The position numbers and the translations under genes were made by a program. Positions 23,293 through 33,639 of a stretch of 64,000 nt of DNA are shown here, one piece after another; the first letter of the stretch is position 1, and every line of letters begins with the position of its first letter. The notes beneath the pieces are model-generated. The model ran no database searches. It saw only the letters and a list, made by a program, of their open reading frames with translations, and was not told the origin of the DNA. Source of the DNA: Blumeriella jaapii (Eukaryota; Ascomycota; Leotiomycetes; Helotiales; Drepanopezizaceae); NCBI GenBank assembly GCA_009599575.1, contig VWND01000078.1, forward strand, positions 620,001-684,000, written 5' to 3'.

Positions 23293-24704
23293 ATGAGAAT
23301 CACCAGCGCTCTCTCCGCAGGCTTGACGGCGATCGTTCTGCTCGTCTGCAGCACGTCAACTGTTCGCGCGCACACCTGGGTCGAGGAAGTCCGCAAGATC
23401 GCGTCGAACGGCACCTTCGTGGGCACTCCAGGTTACATTCGCAACTTCACTCCCCGCAGCGGCCCCCAGGCTGGCAACGTCGACAACAACCTGCACACAA
23501 TCCTGGGTGTCGAGGTCAAAGAGGATGTTCGCATGTGCCGCCCCAACCAACTGAAGGGCCAACAGACGAACAACTTCCCGGCCCTGTCAGCAGCACCCGG
23601 AGACCAGATCGCCCTTCGCTACCTGGAGAATGGTCATGTCACCAAGTGGGATACGCCGGCCGGCCACACAGCTGGAAGTGGAACTGTGTTCATCTACGCC
23701 ACCCAGGACGCTGCCGACACTGACACCTATCGCGGCATTCATCGTGTCTGGAATGCTGAGGGCACTGGAGTGACAAGCGAGGCAAGCTGATCGCCACGCG
23801 TCCCTTCGATGATGGTCGATGCTTCCAGTTCAACGACAAATCCGCATCGCGACAAGCAAAGGTCCCCGGATTTACTGGAACCCAGCAAGCCGCAACCCTT
23901 GGGACCACCGACATGTTGTGCCAGAACGACATCCAGATCCCCAGCGACGTCGGCGCATCGGGCACGTACACGCTCTACTGGGTCTGGGAGTGGCCCATTG
24001 TCAACTCGGAAGGCAAGATTCTCTCCGGGGAGTCTTACACGAGCTGTATCGACATCAGCATGACTGCCAATGCCGTCCCTGATGCAGGAGCCTTCTCCGC
24101 GCAAGCGGTCACCGGCGAGGGTGCTGGTTTCGTCGCCGTGCAGAACCAACTCCGAGCCAATCCGTTCCTCGTCGACCCGGCTGCGCGTCTCACGATCGCC
24201 GCCGACAACATCCCCGCCCTTCAGACCGGCCCTCCTGTCGCTCCTCCTGCTCCTTCGACACCTCCGGTCGGGGTTCCGCCTGCGCCTGCACCGGCTCAAC
24301 CTCCGATCAACGCGCCAGCTGCAGGCCTTCCAGCACCTTCGGCGCCCCCAGCCCAACCACAAGCCATCTTCGTGACCGTGACTGTCACCGCAGCCAACCA
24401 AGTCGTGACTGTCACCATCACGAAGGAAAATCCAGTCGGCACGCCAGCTGTTCCGCCGAACTCGCCAGCTGTCCCGCCGAATCAGCCAGCTGTCCCGGTG
24501 AGCCCGCCAGTCCTCCTGCCGATCCAGCCAGCTGCGGTACAAGCTTCCACAAGTACCGTCACCGTCACCGTCCCAAACGGTGTTCCGACGCCAGCACCAT
24601 TCCTCTCTCCGAATGCCGAGGTCAAGCAGGGCTCTATCAACGCTCGAGCTGAACCTGGGGCTGTGCCAAGACACAGACGAAAGCTCCGCTTCCATGAGTA
24701 TTGA
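23293..24704 (+). CDS. Secreted DUF7492-like protein with exposed N-terminal His; frame break at 23770
   Basis: A signal peptide (MRITSALSAGLTAIVLLVCS..., cleavage after TVRA) leaves mature HTWVEEV; an N-terminal His after cleavage is the arrangement of copper-binding LPMOs. The domain goes on with NGTFVGTPGYIRNFTPR, CRPNQ, IALRYLENGHVTKW and, after the break, TRPFDDGRCFQFND, MLCQNDIQIP, GTYTLYWVWEWP, CIDISMT. The C-terminal third is a Pro/Ala/Val/Thr-rich linker with TVTVT runs. Up to GGA (23767-23769) the frame is 0; from GAC (23772) it is +1, repaired by one extra G (GGAGT to GGAGGT). Alternatively a 59-nt GT-AG intron 23770-23828 restores the frame but removes RPFDDGRCFQ, which I take to be conserved. 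About 470 aa if repaired. Family assignment from memory. Confidence 0.75.
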
Positions 24705-25539
24705 GGTGCGAGCTAGCATCAGAGGGAGTCTGTGGGGTGTTTAGACGAACTTAACAGTTCCTCTCGGCGTTTGTGTATTTCTTGAAGCGAGACGTTTGGA
24801 ATGGCGGGGAATTCCCACAATGACCTTTCACAGTTCTAGGCTTTAGTCTAGAGTTTCTTGTACATACCCATTTTTTGCTCGCGTGCGCTCGCCTCGCTGG
24901 TTGGGACGAGTCATGCTTGTATCATCAAGGCGTAGCTTATGACACCGGTGCAGTTGCACCTGAGAAAGAAAAGACAAAATTGAAAAAACCTCTAATAAAA
25001 TGATTGTGAATGTGAATGTGAATGTCATGCGGCTCTGAAATCTACCACGGGTTAACGACTGGGACTACGCGAACCTCGTGACAGCGCACGATGGTCCACG
25101 CTGAGTAGAGGCGCCGATGATGATGAAAAAAATGATGTTATTGTTCAAAACGTCTGGAGGGGCAGAGCTACCTCAGCCTCCCGTAGGACAAGCCGGGGAT
25201 TTTCGAACACAAGAGTAGACCTTCGAAAAAGCAGTCCCACAAAAGACATGATTGGCACGAAGCCCGCTCTTTGAGCCTTTTGTAAGTTTTCTGGTTTATA
25301 TAAACACGCGGTGCGGAATGTTTTTCTACATATAGCATTTGTGCAATGAATGGCCTTCGATGGTGTTTCGAACGAACGTCTTTTCCTATGCGGCAGCAGT
25401 TAAATCGGCGTGTTTATTTCACCGACACCTCGTTTTTTGTTCATCTGTCTTTCTTTCTTTCTTTCTCTTTTTTTTTTTCGTCAAATATGTGCTATCGAGT
25501 CCTTGGTGTTCGGTACAGCGGGCGGTTCTCCGAAGGCGC

Positions 25540-25803
25540 TGTACAGTACAGTACTGTACGTAAGGTACTGCTGTATGTACAGTAAGGTATGAAATACTGT
25601 TCGGTACGGTACGGTACAGTACAGTACAGTCCCGGCCGGGGTCTCCGATTGTCGAGCTGCCGAGTCGCGTTTTGCTTTCCGCCTCTTCCTCTTCCTCTCC
25701 CTGCCCTGCAATCGCCGTCTGGAATACCCAGTGCTGTACCGTACTATACAGTACTGTACAGTAGACATGCCTTCGTCGGGCAAGTCGTCCTGTACCGTAC
25801 AGT
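25540..25803. repeat. Two GTACTGTAC-type palindromic clusters
   Basis: Units GTACT/AGTAC with variants GTACG/GGTAC fill 25540-25630 and 25732-25803; the centre CTGTACAG recurs, so each cluster is self-complementary. Confidence 0.85.
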
Positions 25804-25822
25804 AGCATGGCGCGTAGTCACA

Positions 25823-25854
<32 letters not shown>

Positions 25855-26028
25855 AACCCCCGAAAAAAATCAAGAGGAAAAGACTCCCATCGCCCGGTGT
25901 GAGAGAGTGTTCTTGGCTTGGAGAAATCGCGGCGACGTCGAGGCTCGCCGGGCTCGTCTCACTTGCATTCACGCCTTCCGGCGGCGGGAGGGAAAGATCG
26001 CTGTTGGTCGAAGAGCTGAAGAAGGTTC

Positions 26029-26108
26029 GTACGGTACTGTACTGTACTGTACTGTATGTACATATACTGTACAGTACCAGGCACCGTGTACTGTAGTACT
26101 GTACTGCA
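26029..26108. repeat. GTACTGTAC-type palindromic cluster
   Basis: About 80 bases of GTACT units reversing to AGTAC, same family as at 2912-2952 and 25540-25803. Confidence 0.85.
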
Positions 26109-26723
26109 TACAGGTGTCGAGTCTAGCCCGCTGCGACGCGCGGCCTGGACCGGAGTGCGAGACCCCGGGGCGCGCTATGGTTGATTTTCAATTGAGGCAC
26201 ACAGTATCTGCCACCTATTGTACAACAAACTGTACTGTAGAACAAAGCCGGTCCATTCGTCGGTGAAGGGGGGAGATTAAGGGTGCATGAACCAGAGGGA
26301 GAACGACACAGGGGGGGAGGGGGGTCTTTGACAGTACAGACAGGGAAGGGAGCCATGCTTGGCGAAAACGGCTTTCTATGCCTAGAGAGAAGAGAAAGGC
26401 AATGAATGAATGACAGAGAAACACCGAAAACGGCTTTCTAGAGAGAGAAGAGAAAGCCAATGAAGGGCAGAGAAAAAAGGTACGGGTGCCAAAAAGATTC
26501 TCATTCAGCTCTATGCTTCACCTGCCCCGGGGACATGGCCACTGCCGAGTTTCTCGTCCTCTCAGCGCGGGTGCCTGGACCGACCTGCCTCATTTCCCTC
26601 TATCTGAGCGTCGAAAGCTTCGAGCAGGTACCGTACAGCACAGCAGGCGAGCGACGTTCAGATGCCTAGACTCAACTGCGGGGTGTTCGTCCCATCTTGC
26701 CACGCCCTGTTTGATGTGCTCGC

Positions 26724-27828
26724 TTACATCTCCCCGCAAAGACTGATGACCACGTCTTGGTTAGGGGTTTCTACGGCGCCGGTTAGTCTCGTCTCCTCCC
26801 GCCCCGGGAGAAGCGTGTACGGATCTGCCGGCACACGAAAGAACCCTTCGGGCCGTTGGAGCCGGGAAGAAGAAGCGGAGGAAGGGGAGGACTTACACCG
26901 CCGCGATATCCGGTTTTGGTGTTCTCCATCATCCGGACGACATCCATGCCCTCGACCACCTTGCCGAACACGACATGCTTGCCGTCCAGGAACGGGGTTG
27001 GCACGGTCGTGATGAAGAACTGGGAGCCGTTGCTATTTGGCCCGGAATTCTACCATTGTGGCGTGGGGTCAGCAGCCGTTCTCCTCCACAGACGTGATCG
27101 CACGCCCGAAGGGGTTCTGCGGAGAAGAGGTGACTCACGGCCATTGACAGCAGTCCCGGCTCGGTGTGCTTCCTCTCAAAGCTTTCATCATCAAATGCCT
27201 TGGTTCCGTAGATGCAAGTCGATCCCGTGCCGTCACCATTCAGAAAATCCCCTCCTTGAATCATGAAGTCTTTGATCTATTTCTCCATCAGGCCCTCGTC
27301 GCTTATGGTTTCCCCGCCTGTGATGGAAGAGGCGCAAACGACGTAGATAACTGGGATCCCAGGAGGAGGAGAGGCATACGATTCTGTGGAACTTGCTCCC
27401 CTTGTATCCCTGTGGTCGGCCCAGGTGGTTCTTCGTCTCGCCCGTACAGAACTGTCGGAAGTTCTCCGCCGTCTTGGGCACCACGTCTGCAAAAAGCTCC
27501 ATCTTGATGCGGCCGAGCTTCTCGCCTGCGGGCCGTCAGCACGGTTCCGGTCATACCCGCCTGACACGAGACTGTCGAAGGGGGAGTTTGAGAATTTCCT
27601 GTGCAAGTCACGTGACACGAGACTTGTTCGAGCCGCCACAGACCGTGGGCACGACGTCTCGTGTAGATGTGCGAACGATGAAAAAACCTGCATTTGAGGC
27701 GTACTGACCTCCGAGTGTGATGTCGAAAAAAGACCCTGGTCCAATGTGAGCGCACGATCTCGTGACTGCATATCTCTGAAGAGAGCTTACAGCGGGTTGC
27801 CGGAGGCCGGAAGAATCGTGGGCGCCAT
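26724..27828 (-). CDS. Peptidyl-prolyl cis-trans isomerase H (spliceosomal cyclophilin), one base too many in exon 2
   Basis: Six exons: complement(26724..26770, 26899..27049, 27139..27276, 27380..27525, 27709..27735, 27791..27828). Reads [13 protein letters not shown] / VFFDITLGG / [29 protein letters not shown] / [18 protein letters not shown] / [30 protein letters not shown] / [14 protein letters not shown], a complete cyclophilin with the active-site FHR and QFFIT and the CypH-specific C-terminus. CypH binds the Prp4/Prp3 (U4/U6) snRNP. Exon 2 is 27 nt, but phases on both sides require 26: the T-run at about 27725-27730 has six T where VFFD needs five. No alternative donor or acceptor fixes this. 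Intact size would be about 181 aa. Confidence 0.88.
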
Positions 27829-29046
27829 CTTCGTTGCGACGCTGACGGCTCACCCTGGCTGTGGTATGTATTGTACTGTACTGGAGGGTCGACTCGATTC
27901 GATGTTGTGAGCCTTTGAACATGTCCAAGACCCGCAGTCGTTCGTTTCTGGCTGCAGGGCCGGACTCGCTTATCGTCGCGAGGGCGCCTTGGATTCAAGG
28001 CGACCGTGAGCGAATGTCAATAAATCCCAGCGCCCCCTCTCGGGACGCCCAAGAAATACCTTGGTCAGCCCATTCGGAGAGGTGCGCGCGTCCACCCGAA
28101 CTGCTTGAAATACTCGAATTCTCGTCGGTCTCGGGTCCTTGCAGCCATCATGGGAATCAAGGCTCTGGATGATGTTCGTATGGGTGCTGGAGCGTTGTGA
28201 TGGCGTGAAAAGCTTGTGTCTTCTCACAGAAAGTGTTTTCGCAATCAATCCGAGGCTCGTTCGCGTCCCAAAAAAGAATCGCATTCGTCGCAATGGAACC
28301 CGTAGGCGTGGAGACACCGAGATTCGAACGGGCTCCATCTGCTGCGTGCTACAAGACAAAGCCACACCCCTTTTCTCCATAGCAAGGCAGCGAAGAGACC
28401 GACGAGACCATACTGACGTCCGCAGAACCAAAGCCTGGATGGTGTCCCCGGGTGACCATCCACCACCTTCAACCCCATCGGTTGTCTGCGCCGGTGTGTC
28501 GGGTGCCTCCTCTTCCGTACCCCACAGCTGTATTGGAGTGCCTATCCGGTTTTACGTAGACCGCGGTCGCTGAGCTCACCTGACTCGTGACCTCGATCGG
28601 CGCAGGAATGGCTCGCGGAGTGCCGATTGATCAGACAGAATCTCAAGAGACTTTTCACGTGGTTGGGAACTGTCATTCGATCGGAGGCTTGCTGAAAGGG
28701 CGCCTCCGCCGCCACGGCGAAGACACGAAAACAAGCTTTCTGCTGCGTTCTGCTGCACTACTGCAAGCGCGAAATGCAAGTGTGCCACTGTATTGTCAGT
28801 ACTGTAGGTACTACAATACATGTTACGTACAGATTCGATTTGTCATGTGGAGGGCTGAGATGTGGAGGGCCGAGGAGTGGCACGTTGAGTGATTAATATG
28901 GAGACGGACGAGCTGTGGCATCTGTCGCGGCGATTTGGAATAAATGGGAGACGGCTGCAAGGGAGTTTCAGTCCCGCAGAAAGATTCTATTTTTTGAGGG
29001 GGCTTTTTCGAGAGGGCAGGGGGAGGGGTTGGGTTTATGTCTCGAT

Positions 29047-29290
29047 TGAACGAGAGATTGATTGATTGAAAGATTAATTGATTGATTGATTGACTGGTTG
29101 GTTGATTGATTGATTGAGTGGTTGGTTGATTGATTGATTGAAAGATTGATTGATTGAAAGATTGATTGATTGATTGAATGATTGATTCATTGATTGATTG
29201 AATGATTGATTCATTGATTGATCGATTCATCGATTGACCGATTCATTGATTCGTCGATTCATGGATTCGTCGATTCAACCATTGATGGAC
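29047..29290. repeat. (TTGA)n tetranucleotide satellite with diverged ATTCGTCG end
   Basis: About 240 bases of GATTGATT units interrupted by GGTTG, AAAGATT and ATTCATTG variants, grading into ATTCGTCGATTCATGG copies at its right end. Confidence 0.9.
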
Positions 29291-29882
29291 CGAATGCTCT
29301 CGGTAGATGTCTTTGTTCACTGTTGAATGGGCCAGCCGCTAGGAAATCCCTGGAATGGCGCGAAGCACTGTACTGTAAGGCATGGGATGACTGCCCTCGC
29401 TGCACGGGACGATCAGACGGAAGTTTACCGTACCGTACCGGACAGCACATCTTCTGTACCGTTCAGTACCAGCAGCAGGCATCATAAGGTTCATGCGAGA
29501 AGCAGATGAAGAGCGGTACGGTATGTAGGTACATACAGTATGTACTGTGTACTGTCGATGGTAGAGAAGAGAGGCGCCCTTCTTTCGTCCATCGGCTGCT
29601 CAGCTCTTCTTGCACGGCAGGCAGCTGGGCCCAAAGCAACCAAGCGCAAGACACAACATGGCACCACCTCAGCATCGGCATCCGCGTCGGCATCAGCAGC
29701 AGCAGGGCGTCGCGCATGACTGTACGGTTTGTTGTGTACGTATGTGTGTATGTACATCGCGACTGTGGAGTAGAGCTAGAGCTGCGTGGTGGATCAGACG
29801 GTGGGATCAGAGTTGAGGAAGAATGGCCGATCTTCTTGTTCTCCAGCCAGCCGAGCATCTCCTCTCTGCGAGGTCTGCGAGC

Positions 29883-29970
29883 CATTGATTGATTGATTCA
29901 TTCGTGGATTCGTTCATTCGTGGATTCGTTCATTCGTGGAGTCGTTCATTCGTTCGTTCGTTCATTCATT
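29883..29970. repeat. GATT / ATTCGTGGATTCGTTC repeat array
   Basis: Opens with three GATT units and continues with three copies of an ATTCGTGGATTCGTTC-like 16-mer, then ATTC/GTTC tetramers; clearly related to the right end of the 29047-29290 array, 600 bases away. Confidence 0.8.
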
Positions 29971-29984
29971 CACTCGTCCATTGT

Positions 29985-30015
29985 CGTCCCCGTCCCCGTC
30001 CCCGTCCCCGTCCCC
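29985..30015. repeat. (CCCCGT)n repeat, G4-prone on minus strand
   Basis: Five tandem CCCCGT units; the minus strand carries ACGGGG repeats with four or more G-runs. Confidence 0.85.
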
Positions 30016-30260
30016 ATCGCCCCCCTTGTCTCCCCCTCGAGGAGCAATAAGTCTAATTGTGGCCGCCGCCACCTCCACACGCCGCGTCGGCGAACCTGGC
30101 CGCGTCGGCGAGACCGGTCTCCGGGCGTGGTGCGCGGGGTGGGTGTCCTGTACTGTACTGTAAGCGCCTGTATCTGTGCCATGTGGTGCTGTGAAAGCAT
30201 TCCGGACTCGAGTCCCCAATTCTGGCGCTCAGGCAAACCTGGCGGCGCCGTCCAGACTTA

Positions 30261-30452
30261 GTCCCTGGTCCCGGTCCCGGTCCCGGGCTGGGACTGGGTC
30301 TGGGTCCGGGTCCTGGCGGGCTGGCTGGCGGGTGCTGGTGCTGGTGCGGGTGCTGGTGCCAGTCCCAGTGCCAGTCCCAGTGCCAGTGCCAGTCCCGTCC
30401 CAGTCCCGTCCCAGTCCCAGTCCCGTCCCAGCCCAGTCCCGGTCCCAGTCCC
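30261..30452. repeat. CCCGGT / CCCAGT / GGTGCTGGT C-rich array
   Basis: Nearly 190 bases of CCCGGT, then GGGTCTGG/GCTGGTGCTGGTGC, then CCCAGTCCCGTCC units. Many runs of three C's spaced by three bases make a dense G-quadruplex candidate on the minus strand. Confidence 0.85.
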
Positions 30453-30608
30453 GACTCAACTACCAAGTTTCGCGGCGCCGTTTCAAGCGCTAGCCCTCCC
30501 TCGCGGTCGGGTGTCACTTCTCAACTTCACATCACGTCTTCCCCTTTCTTTCTTTTCTTCCTCCTCTCCCCTCTCCACCACGCGCCCTCGCCGTCTCCCT
30601 CTCCCTCT

Positions 30609-30611
30609 CCT

Positions 30612-30644
<33 letters not shown>

Positions 30645-30646
30645 CG
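30609..30646. repeat. (CCCTCA)n hexamer repeat
   Basis: Six tandem CCCTCA units, one base away from the fungal telomere unit CCCTAA, inside the likely promoter of the RING-H2 gene. Confidence 0.85.
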
Positions 30647-30944
30647 TCGCCCTCCACGACCTGCACCTGCGACCCTCGACGCTTCCCCTGCACACCTCGC
30701 CGGCCATTCGAGACGGGTACGTGGCGAAGCAGCGTAGCACAGTGTGAATGAATGGGCGGGACGACGTGTGCCTTCTGACCCGCGCTGTCGGACTGCAAAG
30801 CAAGCAGGCGAGCATATAATCGAGCATATATAATCGACCAGTCCGGCGTCTCCTCGCCCGCCCACGCGCGGCTCCCGATCCGAGACTCGTACGGGACCAT
30901 CCCCCTCTCCGTCGCCATCCCCATCACCACCACCATCATCAGTC

Positions 30945-32301
30945 ATGTCGGGCTACCTTCACCTCGTGGCCGAGGCCGGCAGGGTGCTGGGGAGAGACCT
31001 GCACGCGAGGCAGACCTCGCCCGATGCGACTTCGCAAACAAGCCCGGCCCCGACCCCGAGCGTGGCAAGCGGCAGCAAGCCCGGCGGGCACACCAGCTCT
31101 CCGCTGCTGTTCTACGTGGCGCTCGGCTTCGGCGTCGTCTTTACAAATTTATGGTAAGCGGCCGCGAGGATCTTGCTGCCGGGCCCGAGCTGACTGCCAG
31201 GAAAGGATCATCGTGGGCGTCAAGTACTGCTTTCGCTACAATGCTCGCAATCGTGCGCTCCTCGATGGCGAAGGCCCGGATCCCGTCAACCTCGAGAACA
31301 TGCCCGCGCGGCCACGGAGGCGGAGGAGGGAGAAGAAGCTCATGACCATGGACGAAGTGAATGAGCGCTTTCCCTTGGCGAAATACAAGCACTGGGTGGC
31401 GTCGAGGGCCCGGGAAGGTCTCTCGACAAGCGGTGGCGTCACGGCGCCGCCGAGCAGACCCGCAAGCGTGAGGCGGTTGGAGGAGAACGCGGTGCCCTCG
31501 TCGCCCACGGGGACCAAGCTCTCGGTCGACACGCGACCCAACAGCGTGGCCACCGGTCACGCGGTGACGGTCTCGCCGACGACGAAGCACCCGAGCGGCG
31601 AGCTGGACGACAAACGCAAGAGTGTCGATGTCCGGGTGGAGGAGAAGAAGGGCCTCACGTCCCCCTCGGTCGACGAACATCACCAGCTGGAAGCCGTGCC
31701 CACGACGGCGGAAAGCATCCACAAGCACCCGGCCACGGCCAGCGAGGAAGACGAGGACGAGGACGATCACATCCACACCGCGGTCCCGCCCGAGTTTCTG
31801 ACCAACCCCGGCGATACGTGTGCCATCTGTATCGACACGCTGGAAGACGACGACGAGGTCAGAGGCTTGACCTGCGGCCACGCCTTCCACGCCGGCTGTC
31901 TGGATCCGTGGCTGACTGGTCGTCGGGCGTGTTGTCCCCTCTGTAAAGCCGACTACTACGTCGCCAAGCCACGGCCCGAGGGAGAACCCGAAGTCACGGT
32001 GCTCGAGCGCGAGCGTACGGGTCGAAGAAGCCGGACCACCACGCCACAACCTCCGCCCGCCGCCTTTTTTGCCGTTCGAGGCACTCGCTTCGTCGTCCCC
32101 GGCCGCTTGGGAGCCACCGTGCTTCGATCGCAGAACGCCGCGCCAACTGCCGAAGCAGCCGCACCGCGGCGATGGGGGCTCTCGAATCCTTTCCGCGATG
32201 TGCAAATGCCTCTCGTTGGCCTTTACGGCCGCGATCGCCGAGCTGCCGAGCAATCTGCTACGACAACTCCTTCCCACCTCGAATCAGTCATCGTCAGATG
32301 A
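30945..32301 (+). CDS. Membrane-anchored RING-H2 E3 ubiquitin ligase-like protein
   Basis: Two exons, 30945..31153 and 31206..32301, 434 aa. A Ser/Thr/Pro-rich lumenal N-terminus precedes one hydrophobic segment (SSPLLFYVALGFGVVFTNLW, continuing IIVGV) interrupted by the intron; the acceptor is the aaag just before GATCATC, which alone keeps the frame. A basic stretch RPRRRRREKK follows, then a long disordered part, and a C3H2C3 RING-H2: CAIC...CGHAFHAGCLDPWL...CCPLC (about residues 290-330). The architecture (single TM plus RING-H2) is that of fungal endomembrane ligases such as Tul1/PA-TM-RING relatives, but no PA domain is present, so the subfamily is unknown. High GC in this gene. Confidence 0.88.
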
Positions 32302-33246
32302 AGTGTCTAATACTCTTGCGATTAATACCTCTCCGCATCCCCATGTCAGCGGGACATGGCGTACATGAGAGTTTTCACTGTTGACTTACCATACCCCACT
32401 TCGCCTACCATCATGTTACGACCTGTACATATATCCCCGTACACAGCTCACCGCCCGCTGCCGGGGCACTACCACGCCCGCCGCACACTCTCTCTACTGC
32501 TCGGCGTCGTCGACCTGTGCGATTTACCATGGGCGTTTTGCGATCTCTACTTGGTTGATCCATGATGACACCGGAAAAGGAACGGAATTCATTGAGTGAA
32601 TCAGGAAATGGAAATATCAGCGAAGGGACCAGTCCAAGTTCGCGTGTTAATGCTACGAAATTCAGGAAGAGATTGGAAGTGTGGAATCTGGACCGAGAAA
32701 TAGGAAGGATGAACTGAGATAATGACACATTCCCAGCACCCGATCGATATGATCATGAGATTAGGATCAATTTAAGACGAGCAGCTTATGCACGCGGGTA
32801 CCTGAGGTCGTCCCATCGGTGAAGATGCATCGTTCGGCCGTCCAATCCTCGAAGTGGCAGCAAGTACTGTGTTCTTCAATGGACCTCGATCCTCCCGACT
32901 TGGCAAAAGGCATGTTCAAGACCGCTGATATCTGACTTGTTGCGCATTTCAAACTTACAGTGGTCATGCAAGGTTTCCTCCGGCCTGTGCTAATCTGCCT
33001 TTCTGCCTGTTCAGTCTACATTCGCTCAAACTTTCCAACAGGATCTCACTTCCGACCCAGGCCCGGATCCGATCCGCGAGGAGCTTAAAATTGCATAGTA
33101 GCTACGAGGGGAAATGCATTGACAGCAGTGGTGATGCAGAACTCAAAGTCACCATCTACAAGCTTGGCGCGTCTCTCGCATCTCGCCCCCTTCTTCTTCC
33201 ACGTCTTCTTCTCTCCTGAATTTGCAGACAATCACTCCAACTCACG

Positions 33247-33639
33247 ATGAAACCTAGTGCTAGGTTCTGCCCAGTCCACCCGCAGCACGAAGATCTTGAT
33301 GTCGGAGACATCGATACTACTTCCAGAACCCCTCTCGTTGTACCGTCTCCCTCCGTCAGGTCCTCCACGCCAGGATCCAGATCTTCGTCCACGTCAGCAT
33401 AGATCAGCGACGTCAATGCTACAGCAACCGAAGGGGGGCAATCGCCCACGGGTCCCGGCGCAGCGTTCAGTAGACATGCCGAGTCGCTGTGTGCAAGGAT
33501 GGCCCAAGACAGCATCGATGACGCACCTAGTTTGGGGATTGTGAGGGCAGATCTTTGGGGGTTAGAGAGCAGAGGAGGAGGGACAAGAAGGAGAAGAAAC
33601 GACGACCTGAACTTGGTTAGAGATCTTCGGGGAGTGTGA
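33247..33639 (+). CDS. Hypothetical small protein (weak)
   Basis: An ATG follows a C/T-rich leader typical of fungal promoters. The frame starts MKPSARFCPVHPQHEDLDVG and meets one TAG at 33400-33402, but this TAG is also the acceptor of a possible 48-nt intron (33355..33402, donor gtcagg); removing it joins PLVVPSPS to ISDVNATATEGG and keeps the frame open to 33639, giving about 113 residues rich in Ser, Pro, Asp and Arg. No homologue recognised. A minus-strand frame (33156-33515) covers the same bases. Could equally be non-coding. Confidence 0.25.

Larger units (their letters stand above)
24705..26723. other. 2-kb intergenic space rich in palindromic repeats
   Basis: Lies between two convergent 3' ends. 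Contains a TTTC/CTTT run at 25445-25480, GTACTGTAC clusters (25540-25630, 25732-25803, 26029-26108), a GAAA-rich run at 25824-25856 and a duplicated AAAACGGCTTTCTA segment (about 26366 and 26425). Open frames in this stretch are translations of these repeats. No gene recognised. Confidence 0.5.
27829..30944. other. 3.1-kb intergenic space dominated by simple and G-quadruplex-prone repeats
   Basis: Between divergent genes (cyclophilin H minus, RING-H2 plus). From left: short GTACTGTAC sites (27868-27882, 28796-28830), a degenerate tRNA-like B-box (about 28318-28328), a TTGA tetranucleotide array, a 600-base spacer with GTACTGTAC sites, ATTCGTGG/GTTCATTC repeats, then C-rich arrays running into the RING gene promoter. 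All open frames here are repeat translations. No gene recognised. Confidence 0.5.

Noticed and set aside
25481..26266. Possible protein genes in the 25-26 kb repeat region, both strands
   Set aside because: Tyr/Cys/Thr/Val periodic composition is dictated by the GTACT repeat; frames on both strands overlap and none resembles a protein family.
28260..28390. tRNA-like element on the minus strand (B-box GTTCGAATC, weak A-box, possible acceptor stem)
   Set aside because: Spacing between boxes is too short, the T-stem does not pair, and no anticodon arm can be drawn; at best a tRNA-derived fragment.
29047..29290. Regular short repeats that might suggest a CRISPR-like array
   Set aside because: Tetranucleotide units with no spacers, in a eukaryotic genome; an ordinary microsatellite.
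31141..32277. 378-codon open frame on the minus strand over the RING-H2 gene
   Set aside because: Pure antisense shadow of a GC-rich coding exon; the plus frame has the RING-H2 cysteines and a membrane segment.
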